NCBI GenBank assembly: GCA_963693085.1
Contig: OY856410.1
Location: 889,713,835 to 889,777,834 of the forward strand
Length of the DNA: 64,000 bases
Source of the DNA: Alisma plantago-aquatica
Lineage: Eukaryota > Streptophyta > Magnoliopsida > Alismatales > Alismataceae
Direction: 5' to 3'
The notes beneath the pieces are model-generated. The model was not told the origin of the DNA and did no database searches. It saw only the letters and a list, made by a program, of their open reading frames with translations. Below, one piece after another: positions 1 to 10,740 of the stretch. Every line of letters begins with the position of its first letter. Positions within the stretch are counted from its first letter, which is position 1. The position numbers and the translations under genes were made by a program.

Positions 1-130
1 ATGATTAATAGAAAAATATCGGGTTCATGACATAGTTTTCGAAGATAATATGAAGACCATTTTTTCAGGAGTAGCTAATTGTTACAACAGACAAGTGGAG
101 TTCATTTGGACATATCATAATATAGTATAT

Positions 131-556
131 CTATGAGGTATTGTATCCATCTTCTTCTGATGAAGATTCATTATCGCTCCTAATTTGAAGTTGGTGGCGA
201 AGATATCAGCACCTGTCACGCATACTTGAAATTTCTTCTTGTAACCTATCTGTGTCTGCTCTGGTTGAACAGACAAAGGCACAATGTTCTGACCAGAACT
301 TGCGTTCACTACGTGCATATGCGAGTTGTGATACCATTGCATCCCTAATTGCAGTCAGCGTAGCCACTGTAGCTGGTACTTGCTGCACGGGCAACCTCAT
401 ATGGCATCTGGTTTGTACAAGACCCCTACCACATGTAAAATATGGCCTGTGGGGATTGTTGTCTTCAAACCGTCCATTTTCCGCATCTGTGGCATCCATG
501 TACACTCGTACGGTGCACTACAGACCACATGGGCACGACGGCATGTCATTGTCCAT
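131..556 (-). pseudogene. GRF-type zinc-finger-like small protein, broken
   Basis: Minus-strand reading frame of about 140 codons starting at the ATG at 556-554. The N-terminus has a CPCG motif, then an NPHRPYFTC motif about 30 residues later, which resembles the Cys-x-Cys...Cys pattern of GRF zinc fingers (nucleic-acid binding). A charged, probably coiled-coil stretch follows, then an acidic Ser/Glu-rich tail ending at the TAG at 133-131. Two in-frame stops interrupt it: TAG at 520-518, right after CPCGL, and TGA at 208-206. It lies 180 bp downstream of the transposase stop on the same strand, so it may be a third gene of the Harbinger element or an unrelated neighbour. The GRF assignment rests on motif spacing only; no function in transposition is established. 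Confidence 0.45.
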
Positions 557-735
557 TTCTAGACAGAAAACCTAATGAGACATAATTTCACATTGTTTAT
601 AAGTAGGTAAAAATTGTAGTGAACAATACAGTTTGAGAACAAAAGTTGGCCGTTAGGTTACACAAAAAAGGGAGTAAGTGAAATATGTTGTAGAACATGT
701 TTCAATGTCTGCAAGTTATAAAACAAATGTATAAA

Positions 736-2079
736 TCACTTATTTGCCCACATAGAATTGGCAATAGTTTCGCACAAGACATCTCCCTCTCTAGCACCGA
801 CCTGGCTTGTTTGTTGCAGAGAACTCAATTCGTTCGAGATGTCAATGGTAGTATGAGGGTCATCCAAGTTTTCTTCCATCATAGGATCGCCATCATTTTG
901 GCGTCAGATAAAATTGTGAACGATACAACAAGCCATTACAATCCGAGACTGAGACTGCACGGGAAAAGTTGCTCCTTTATGAAAGTAGGAAAACCTCTTC
1001 TTCAACACACCAAAGGCTCACTCGACAACGTTACGTAGTTGAGCATGTCGGTGGTTGAACATTTCCTTTTTGCTTGTGTATGAGCCTCTGTTACCCCGAT
1101 ACTCTGCTATATGGTAAGCAAAGTTTCGATATGGTGCAAGAAATTGCCTGGTGTTGGCGTACCCTGCATCAACAAGATAATACTTCCCAGCGGGAACTTT
1201 GAACCTGCCTGTGGTTGTAGCTGCCTGAAGTACCCTTTGGTCAGCAGCAGATCCCTCCCAACCAGTCATGATATATGTAAACTCCATTGAGAAGTCGACT
1301 GCAGCCATGACATTCATGGAAACATTCCCTTTTCTATTTCTATATCGGTTCTGCTTTTTACGCTTCACCAAAACGGGGATGTGTGTCCTGTCAATTGCCC
1401 CAATGGCATCCTAAGACAAGTATATAACAAATACGCAAGTAAATACCAAACTCAACGATGACGATAGTGGTTATATTAACAATGGAATGGACAATGGTCA
1501 ACTAAGTGATGGTCATACCTTGAAATAAGGGTAAAATCTTGGACTCTCGCCGATGCGGCGGTGCGGAGTTGTGGATGCAGTTGGCATGACAATATATTTG
1601 CTGCACAAAGCACACACTGCATCCAACACCTCGTTAAACTTTATACTTATGGTCTCACCACTGTGAATGTAGTCCTCAGCAAGAACACGGTTGGTATGGC
1701 CATGGCCAACCATCTGAAGGAAGTAGCAAACTGCCTCCACTGATGACACACCTCTGGTACTTTTCAACAAACCTCGGTCCTCAAGTTTGTCAACAAAGGC
1801 TAAAAACATGTTGGGTAGCATACGGTACAGATCGTACGCCCTCCTTTCATGGCCGGGTATTATTTCTAAAACCTTTTGATGGCCGCTCCTAATACTAACC
1901 GATATCGGTATTGGTTGGTGTGTGGTTGAGGCGTCTGAATTTGCCATGATATTGTGGGAAATTTGGTCGGCTATTTGGTAGGATATTGCGTTAGCAATGT
2001 CATAAGCCGGACCAGACATAACATGTCGTAGTTGTAGAATGTCATCAGTTGTTTCATATGGATGCATACCAGCCATCAC
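736..2079 (-). pseudogene. PIF/Harbinger-type DDE transposase, two nonsense mutations
   Basis: Two exons: 2079-1519, then 1410-736. The 108 bp intron (1518-1411) has GT and AG ends and joins FYPYFK to DAIGAID in frame. Exon 1 carries the N-terminal helical region (HSGETISIKFNEVL). Exon 2 carries the DDE_Tnp_4 nuclease: first Asp in GAIDRTHIPV, second in YYLVDAGYAN, Glu in LRNVVE. The C-terminus (ETIANSMWANK) ends at a natural stop at 738-736, as expected for plant HARBI1-like transposases that cut and paste at TAA/TTA targets. In-frame TGA codons fall at 1020-1018, directly after the catalytic Glu, and at 906-904. The position after the first Asp is Arg where Gly is usual. ORF1 lies 205 bp upstream on the same strand. 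The element cannot mobilise itself. Confidence 0.93.
1411..1518 (-). other. Transposase intron
   Basis: On the minus strand the donor is CAAG|GTATGACC and the acceptor is TTAG|GATGCC. Removal joins a lysine codon to the GAT of the conserved DAIGAID segment without a frame change, which supports the splice sites. The intron is AT-rich and short, as is usual for this transposase class. Confidence 0.85.
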
Positions 2080-2283
2080 GTCTACAATTAAAAGCGATTA
2101 TCCGCATCAGGGAAATATCGAGATATTGCATAAACGAAATTAGGGCTAGTTCCATTAAAACCATTACATAGTACTAGAGTTCAGAGCTTGTTCCCAACAG
2201 ATTAAAATAGTACAACAACAACTTCTAATAAAGTTCATCAAATAAAAGGCAGGATACTGATATACTTATTAAATTACTCAACC

Positions 2284-3384
2284 TCAAAAGTATGGTGGAG
2301 ATTGTGGCGTGAAGGGTGATTGTGATGCAGAAGCTATAGAAGTTGTGTTCTTCATTTCCCACAAGTCTTGCAACTAAATGGTAATTTTTTGTAGGGTGTC
2401 CATAAGGCTTAGGTAAATGTTACAGTTAGCTGGATCTTTTATGGCATGCACAAGAGTGGTAAAAACTAGGACAGGGGCGTCAGGGTAGGTTGCATGAAAG
2501 TGGTACAAAATGGTTTGGTATTCGTCTTTATCATTACACCTAGCAGCAATTCCGCTGCCCATCTCATGTACCTTGGAAAACACCTTTGTGAATTCGGACA
2601 CAACATCATTAGACAGGACACAACTGTCATGTGAGCTTGAGGCTCGCTTCCTACGTCTGATCGTGGTGCGATTCATTGCACCAACACCTTGGTTGTGTGA
2701 TCCTCCATTGGTGTCCTCACTTTGTGTCCCAGAATTAACCACGTCTTCAGTGAAATCGGCTGGACCGGTTGGTTCTGGGCTGACAAATGAATCAGATGCA
2801 TCTAGGTCAACAACAACATCATCTTCAGATGCAACATCAGAAGGAGGTTGTCTATCGGTTGAGTACATTGCATGATGGCCCCTAGCTATGTTCCTCCCCC
2901 CCATCAGCTCGACGTCGTGGTAGTGGTAGAAATGTTTGTTGATCAATCTCGTTAGTTCCCTGTTTGCCTAAAATAGGGGACAACTACTGATTAGGTCAAA
3001 AGTAACAAGTTTAATTTTATATATAATAGTCAGGGGAGTATATATTATTAGACATACCGCAAGTGCCTCCCTCCACTCCGGGGTGTCAGGCAAAATTGGC
3101 TTGTGCCTGTTGTCATCCCATCCAACACCACTTTTGTTGGTTACCAGTTTTATCTTTGCATAGTCTCTCCTGAGGTTCTTCCACTGAGTTTTTAACTGAT
3201 CCAATGTACCCTCGTTCCTCCCCATCCTGATATGCCAATCGCGTAGCGTCTCCCTCCACGCGTCCCTAGTAAATATTCCATCGACGCACCTACCCATGTC
3301 ATATTGTCTCCTCAATGCTGCAACCAGAGCCTCATCAAACTCTTTCGACCATACAATACGAAACCTCGGGTCGGGTGCAGCCAT
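2284..3384 (-). pseudogene. Harbinger ORF1: Myb/SANT-like DNA-binding protein
   Basis: Two exons, 3384-3058 and 2967-2284, around a 90 bp GT-AG intron (3057-2968). The N-terminal ~100 residues are a Myb/SANT-like domain (W in RIVWSKEFDEALV, FTRDAWRETLRDW, LKTQWKNLRRDYAKIK, GVGWDD, EWREALA), the Myb_DNA-bind_3-like type that partners plant PIF/Harbinger transposases and helps nuclear import and end binding. The second exon has an acidic linker, an RRRKRASSS basic patch suited to nuclear localisation, and a helical C-terminal part. A TAG at 2376-2374 ends the frame. The same frame continues for 29 more codons with a leucine-bearing tail to a TGA at 2286-2284, so the TAG is probably a premature stop from CAG. 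I chose the ATG at 3384 (MAAPDPRF) because family members start this way; an upstream ATG at 3411 is also in frame. Confidence 0.85.
2968..3057 (-). other. ORF1 intron
   Basis: Donor GCG|GTATGTCT and acceptor TTTTAG|GCAAAC on the minus strand. Splicing keeps the frame from EWREALA into ANRELTRLINKHF, a typical continuation of Myb/SANT-like ORF1 proteins. Confidence 0.8.
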
Positions 3385-3490
3385 AGTAGCAATGACACTG
3401 CGATATATCAATTTAATGTGGGTGTTTAAACGAAACCGTCATATGAACCTAGTATGAGACTACACAGTTGAAAGCAATAACTTATATTGA

Positions 3491-3790
3491 AGTAGGCTAA
3501 GACAAGATCCATTACCCGGACCAGTCATAAGATCCAAAATGTGTACAACAAATTTTAAATTGTAGTTAAATTTGAAATGGTTATAGCAAACGCATCATCA
3601 AACATGTTCATTACAGGAAAACTACATAAATATCAAGCATTCAACATGGCATTCACATTAAACGTGTTCGTATTGCTCATGAGATATACCTGGTAAGACC
3701 AAGTGAAGGTTGAAGAGAGTTGCACGACCAACGACAAGGTCAGGGACGGTACATACAAGAAATTCAGAGGGAACACAGATTAGCCGAAAT
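3491..3790. repeat. 300 bp direct duplication, copy 1
   Basis: Runs from AGTAGGCTAAGACAAGATCC to GATTAGCCGAAAT. It is repeated at 3961-4260 with an offset of exactly 470 bp and only a few substitutions. It lies just upstream (in minus-strand terms) of ORF1, in the leader of the Harbinger element. No coding potential is recognised; the short minus-strand reading frames it creates in both copies are a by-product. Confidence 0.92.
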
Positions 3791-3960
3791 AGTGATATTA
3801 TTTGCAATATAATCAGCAGAATTTGTGTGTACAATAGTAACATTGTAAAAATATTGGTATATGTCTGATGTATCACAACCCTAGTACAACAACCACAATT
3901 TGCACAATTGCCGCCATATAGTTTTCTTTTCATGGCTAAGGTTACTATGATGTAATGGAC
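3791..3960. other. Spacer between the 300 bp duplicates
   Basis: A 170 bp unique spacer, AT-rich, without recognisable signals. Confidence 0.6.
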
Positions 3961-4260
3961 AGTAGGCTAAGACAAGATCCATTACCCAGACCAGTCATAA
4001 GATCCAAAATGTGTACAACAAATTTTAAATTCTAGTTAAATTTGAAATGGTTGTAGCAAACGCATCATCAAATATGTTCATTACAGGAAAACTACATAAA
4101 TAGCAAGCATTCAGCATGGTATTCACATTAAACGTGTTCGTATTGCTCATGAGATATACCTGGTAAGCCCAAGTGAAGGTTGAAGAGAGTTGCACGGCCA
4201 GCGATAGGGTCAGGGACGGTACATACAAGAAATTTAGAGGGAACACAGATTAGCCAAAAT
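3961..4260. repeat. 300 bp direct duplication, copy 2
   Basis: Second copy of 3491-3790. It ends (GATTAGCCAAAAT) within a few bases of where the 0.9 kb tandem array begins, so the two duplications share a border. Confidence 0.92.
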
Positions 4261-4261
4261 T

Positions 4262-7200
4262 ATGTATTACAGGAAGATAAATATTTTATTCTTTTATACA
4301 TAGATATATACATTTAAACACAACTAAACCTCAATATATATAGTTGTATTGTTGCATACATAGATATTGTATGCATAGACGTAAATGTGGCAATAATGGG
4401 TATTTGAGGTTCCACTAATATACAAAACAGATTTATATAAATTCTGTAATCCACTATACAGTAGTTTTGGATTTAAGTAAGGGATTAAGGATATCAGTGC
4501 TTCAATAGCAGTAGTAGATAAATTTTTATTTCAGTAGATAATTTTCATTAGTTTAGGGTTATATTCAACTTATATACTGAGCTTTTGCAGCTAATATGGC
4601 TGCTTGAAGCTTCCTAAAATAAGCAAGAAGGGATTTCTTATAAGTAGCAATCTATTTATAGTACAATTGGATAGCTATACAGGGATGCCTCAACATCAAG
4701 ATCAGGTTCAACCAACTACCACAGGAAAAATAGTAAAATAAATACCAAGAGTACTATCCAGAAAATAATGACATTGTACAACAAACATAGATATATATAC
4801 TTCATTTGTATATTAGGACATGTGTATAGAAAATAAATAATTAAATAACTATATATAGACTCAAGACCACAGTGCAAAAATATCACTAATTAGCTAGTCA
4901 GGAGCATGTGTCCTGATATATAGAAGGTAATATACAGAGAAGCTTTAAGAAAAATTAAAGTTTTGTACAATTTACTTATGTCTATACATGTGTTATGATT
5001 TTTATAACACCCCCCTTCATGTATATGTTATTTTTACCTATATCAATACACATCTTATGATCTTTATATCATTTCCCCTTTCATATAGATGTTATATTTC
5101 AGATACATAAATGTAGGTCAATCCATAAAATTATGGTTAATCCACTGATATACATGTCTTACAGGAAGATAAATATTTTATTCTTTTGTACATAGATATA
5201 TACATTTAAACACAACTAAACCTCAATATATACAGTTGTATTGTTGCATACATAGATATATACATAATTTTGAAAGTGATACTTGTATGCATACACGTAA
5301 ATGTGGCAATAATGGGTATTTGAGGTTCCACTAATATACAAAATAGATTTATATAAATTCTGTAATCCACTATACAACAGTTTTGGACTTAAGTAAGGGA
5401 TTAAGGATATTAGTGCTTAAATAGCAGCAGTAGATAAATTTTTATTTCAGTAGATAATTTTCATTAGTTTAGGGTTATATTCAGCTTATATATAGAGCTT
5501 TTACAGCTAATATGGCTGCTTGAAGCTCCTAAAATAAGCAAGAACGGATTTCTTATAAGTAGCAATCTATTTATAGTACAATTGGATAGCTATACAGGGA
5601 TGCCTCAACATCAATATCAGATTCAACCAACTACCACAGGAAAAATAGTAAAATAAATACCAAGAGTACTATCCAAAAAATAATGACATTGTACAACAAA
5701 CATAGATATATATACTTCATTTGTATATTAGGACATGTGTATAGCAAATAAATAATTAAATACCTATATATAGACTCAGGACCACAGTGCAAAAATATCA
5801 CTAATTAGCTAGTCAGGAGCATGTGCCCTGATATATAGAAGGTAATATACAGAGAATCTTTAAGAAAAATTAAAGTTTTGTACAATTTACTTATGTCTAT
5901 ACATGTGTTATGCTTTTTATAACATCCCCCTTCATGTATATGTTATTTTTACCTATATCAATACACATCTTATGATCTTTATATCATTTCCCCTTTCATA
6001 TATATGTTATATTTCAGATGCATAAATGTAGGTCAATCCATAAAATTATGGTTAATCCACTGATATACATGTCTTACAGGAAGATAAATATTTTATTCTT
6101 TTATACATAGATATATACATTTAAACACAACTAAACCTCAATATATATAGTTGTATTGTTGCATACATAGATATATACATAATTTTGAAAGTGATACTTG
6201 TATGCATAGACGTAAATATGGCAATAATGGGTATTTGAGGTTCCACTAATATACAAAACAGATTTATATAAATTTTGTAATCCACTATACAGCAGTTTTG
6301 GACTTAAGTAAGGGATTAAGGATAACAGTGCTTAAATAGTAGGAGTAGATAGTTTTTTTTATTTCAGTAGATAATTTTCATTAGTTTAGGGTTATATTCA
6401 TCTTATATACAGAGCTTTTGCAGCTAATATGTCTGCTTGAAGCTTCCTAAAATAAGCAAGAAGGGATTTCTTATAAGTAGCAATCTATTTATAGTACAAT
6501 TGGATAGCTATATAGGGATGCCTCAACATCAAGATCAGATTCAACCAACTACCACAGGAAAAATAGTAAAATAAATACCAAGAGTACTATCCATAAAATA
6601 ATGTCATTGTACAACAAACATAGATATATATACTTCATTTGTATATTAGGACATGTGTATATCAAATAAATAATTAAATACCTATATATAGACTCAGGAC
6701 CACAGTGCAAAAATATCACTAATTAGCTAGTCAGGAGGATGTGTCCTGATATATAGAAGGTAATATACAGAGAAGCTTTAAGAAAAATTAAAGTTTTGTA
6801 CAATTTAATTATGTCTATACATGTGTTATGATTTTTATAACATCCCCCTTCATGTATATGTTATTTTTACCTATATAAATACACATCTTATGATCTTTAT
6901 ATCATTTCCCCTTTCATATATATGTTATATTTCAGATACATACATGTAGGTCAATCCATAAAATTATGGTTAATCCACTGATATACATGTCTTACAGGAA
7001 GATAAATATTTTATTCTTTTATACATAGATATATATATTTAAACACAACTAAACCTCAATATATACAGTTGTATTGTTGCATACATAGATATATACATAA
7101 TTTTGAAAGTGATACTTGTATGCATAGACGTAAATGTGGCAATATACAAAACAGATTTATATAAATTCTGTAATCCACTATACAGCAGTTTTGGACTTAA

Positions 7201-9399
7201 GTAAGGGATTAAGGATATCAGTGCTTAAATTGCAGCAGTAGATAAATTTTTATTTTAGTAGATAATTTTCATTAGTTTAGGGTTATATTCAGCTTATATA
7301 CAGAGCTTTTGCAGCTAATATGGCTGCTTGAAGCTTCCTAAAATAAGCAAGAAGGGATTTCTTATAAGTAGCAATCTATTTATAGTACAATTGGATAGCT
7401 ATACAGGGATGCCTCAACATCAAGATCAGATTCAACCAACTACCACAGGAAAAATAGTAAAATAAATACCAAGAGTACTATCCAGAAAATAATGACATTG
7501 TACAACAAACATAGATATATATACTTGATTTGTATATTAGGACATGTGTATAGCAAATAAATAATTACAAACCTATATATAGACTCAGGACCACAGTGCA
7601 AAAATATCACTAATTAGCTAGTCAGGAGCATGTGTCCTGATATATAGAAGGTAATATACAGAGAAGCTTTAATAAAAATTAAAGTTTTGTACAATTTACT
7701 TATGTCTATACATGTGTTATGATTTTTATAACATCCCCCTTCATGTATATGTTAATTTTACCTATATCAATACACATCTTATGATCTTTATATCATTTCT
7801 CCTTTCATATATATGTTATATTTCAGATACATAAATGTAGGTCAATCCATAAAATTATGGTTAATCCACTGATATACATGTCTTACAGGAAGATAAATAT
7901 TTTATTCTTTTATACATAGATATATACATTTAAACACAACTAAACCTCAATATATACAGTTGTATTGTTGCATACATAGATATATACATAATTTTGAAAG
8001 TGATACTTGTATGCATAGACGTAAATGTGGCAATATACAAAACAGATTTATATAAATTCTATAATCCACTATACAACAGTTTTGGACTTAAGTAAGGGAT
8101 TAAGGATATCAGTGCTTAAATAGCAGCAGTAGAAATTTTTTTTATTTTAGTAGATAATTTTCATTAGTTTAGGGTTATATTCAACTTATATACAGAGCTT
8201 TTGTAGCTAATATGGCTGCTTGAAGCTTCCTAAAATAAGCAAGAAGGGATTTCTTATAAGTAGCAATCTATTTATAGTACAATTGGATAGCTATACAGGG
8301 ATGCCTCAACATCAAGATCAGATTCAACCAACTACCACAGGAAAAATAGTAAAATAAATACCAAGAGTACTAGCCAGAAAATAATGACATTGTAAAACAA
8401 ACATAGATATATATACTTCATTTGTATATTAGGACATGTGTATAGCAAATAAATAATTAAATACCTATATATAGACTCAGGACCACAGTGCAAAAATATC
8501 ACTAATTAGCTAGTCAGGAGCATGTACCCTGATATATAGAAGGTAATATACAGAGAAGCTTTAAGAAAAATTAAAGTTTTGTACAATTTACTTATGTCTA
8601 TACATATGTTATGATTTTTATAACATCCCCCTTCATGTATATGTTATTTTTACCTATATCAATACACATCTTATGATCTTTATATCATTTCCCCTTTCAT
8701 ATATATGTTATATTTCAGATACATAAATGTAGGTCAATCCATAAAATTATGGTTAATCCACTGATATACATGTCTTACAGGAAGATAAATATTTTATTCT
8801 TTTATACATAGATATATACATTTAAACACAACTAAACCTCAATATATACAGTTGTATTGTTTCATACATAGATATATACATAATTTTGAAAGTGATACTT
8901 GTATGCATAGACGTAAATATGGCAATAATGGGTATTTGAGGTTCCACTAATATACAAAACAGATTTATATAAATTTTGTAATCCACTATACAGCAGTTTT
9001 GGACTTAAGTAAGGGATTAAGGATAGCAGTGCTTAAATAGTAGGAGTAGATAGTTTTTTTTATTTCAGTAGATAATTTTCATTAGTTTAGGGTTATATTC
9101 AGCTTATATACAGAGCTTTTGCAGCTAATATGGCTGCTTGAAGCTTCCTAAAATAAGCAAGAAGGGATTTCTTATAAGTAGCAATCTATTTATAGTACAA
9201 TTGGATAGCTATACAGGGATGCCTCAACATCAAGATCAGATTCAACTAACTACCATAGGAAAAATAGTAAAATAAATACCAAGAGTACTATCCAGAAAAT
9301 AGTGACATTGTACAACAAACATAGATATATATACTTCATTTGTATATTAGGACATGTGTATAGCAAATAAATAATTAAATACCTATATATAGACTCAGG
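4262..9399. repeat. Tandem array of ~0.9 kb monomers (5.7 copies)
   Basis: Taking ACAGGAAGATAAATATTTTA as the start, copies begin at 4269, 5161, 6076, 6994, 7885 and 8777, giving lengths of 892, 915, 918, 891 and 892 bp plus a partial sixth of about 620 bp. Copies are very similar, with mostly point differences. Copies 4 and 5 share a ~27 bp deletion between two AATA motifs (near 7141 and 8034). Copy 1 has its own deletion near 4365. Copies 3 and 6 share several private variants. Each monomer contains two diverged ~60 bp sub-repeats (TTATGATTTTTATAAC / TTATGATCTTTATATC). There is no coding capacity in any frame. The array lies between ORF1 and the candidate 5' end of the Harbinger element. 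Confidence 0.95.
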
Positions 9400-9751
9400 A
9401 ATCCATAAAAAACTTAAGGAGACATTTTGGTTAAGGCGCAGGTCAAGGCTCACCCCCTTGGAGCACTCGGACAAGTATGACATAAAGGCCAACAAGTTTA
9501 CCCACATAATTGATGTGTGTAGAAAAATAAAAACATGATGGATAGAGGATAGTTTAAAGTGGGAGAAATAGGGATAGAACCACATTTGTCAGCCCATTCA
9601 GTTGACCACTTTGACAAGATGACAGTGGAGTGGGAAATGAAAGAGTCAGTAGAGCAAGTGTGGCATATCCATCATATGTTGGGTCGCTAGAAATCCACAA
9701 TCCAATTGGAGTGGACAATAAGCATAGATGACCAAATGTTCGTTTTTTGAA
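9400..9751. other. Unique insert breaking the last array monomer
   Basis: At 9399 the sixth monomer stops mid-unit. About 350 bp of unrelated DNA follow, then monomer sequence resumes at 9752 for about 40 bp. Roughly 45 bp of monomer are missing at the junction, so this is an insertion with loss or a replacement. The stretch has no recognisable ends or protein similarity. Confidence 0.6.
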
Positions 9752-9791
9752 TGTGTCCTAATATATAGAAGGTAATATACAGAGAAGCTTT
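9752..9791. repeat. Remnant of the tandem monomer
   Basis: ATGTGTCCTAATATATAGAA followed by GGTAATATACAGAGAAGCTT matches the part of the monomer that follows the ATGTGTCCTGATATATAG motif in the array, and closes the broken sixth copy. Confidence 0.8.
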
Positions 9792-10719
9792 CTATAATCA
9801 TCACCACAGTAGCTTTGAGGCTCACGTTTTTTCAGTTCATTCAAGCTGGCTCCTTGCAGCCTTTTTGACAATGGAAGTCGAAGATACCCTTTTGTCCCAC
9901 AAATTAGTCTAATTACGAGGTACTCTAACCTTGATACTTTGAAATGTTACTAAATAGCAGGTCGGCGGAGACATATACCATTTTTATACTGAAAACCTTG
10001 CAATGTTACTGAAAAGGGGCTGCAAATACCTACCTTGCAAGCAGGTCGGCGACTTCCCACAACAGCGGCTCGGCAGCGGCGGTGGAACAGAAGATTGTAT
10101 GGAGCCTTCGAAGGTGAAATGCGACGAGATCGATAACGAAGTGCACAACTAAATAGCAGGCGTGACACTGGTTGCCCTTCCTAGGGTTTACTGCACGGTG
10201 CTTTGATGCGAGTTGACAACTCGGGAATAGCTCGGTGCTTGCAGACGAGCTTGCAGACGAGCCACCACAGCTTTACCGCTTGATTGACCTGCTACTCTGC
10301 CTACTCCACTGGCTAGGGTTTAGGGTACGCCAGTCGCCTGGCATGGTTGCCGCTAGGAACGACCGATGGAAACGATGCCTCAGCTTTATTAATGGCGAGG
10401 ATAGACCACATAGCTCGTCTCGAGGTCTCGGAGAGAAGAGAGGATAGACCACAGAGCAGAAGGAGCAGAAGATAGAGCAGGTAGAGGGGAAAGGAGAAGA
10501 ATGTCGGGATGGGTGTGGGGCGAGGAGAGGAGAGGATTGCCTAAACCGGTTTGTGAACCGGAATTCCGCCCTCGTGGGACTGGGACAACCCGGATTGGGG
10601 GTTTTCGTTATCCCATAACGGAGGATTTTCTGGGTTTTGAACCAAACACGAATCAGCCTTGAACCGCCAGTTGTTTGGTAGGGTTGGCACTAAAAGACAA
10701 CACGAAACTGGGTTTCGGT
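9792..10719 (-). other. Leader-like region, CT-rich on the minus strand
   Basis: Higher GC than its surroundings. On the minus strand it is rich in CT runs (10380-10520), as in plant 5' untranslated exons. The short frames present (10168-9950 minus, 10235-10447 plus, 10729-10541 minus) match no family I know. I read it as the 5' leader of the minus-strand Harbinger element, with the array sitting in what would be an intron or extended leader; this is inference. Confidence 0.35.
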
Positions 10720-10737
10720 CCCGTGCCAAACGCAGGC
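10720..10737 (-). repeat. Candidate terminal inverted repeat of the Harbinger element
   Basis: Read on the minus strand this is GCCTGCGTTTGGCACGGG, similar in style to plant PIF/Harbinger ends (a G/C-rich start followed by GTTTGG). It is flanked by TAA at 10738-10740, the target triplet this superfamily prefers. The partner end would lie left of position 131, and none is visible in the window, so the assignment is unproven. Confidence 0.4.
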
Positions 10738-10740
10738 TAA

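Noticed and set aside
9250..9585. 111-codon hydrophobic minus-strand frame
   Set aside because: It spans the break between the tandem array and the unrelated insert, so it is a chance fusion.
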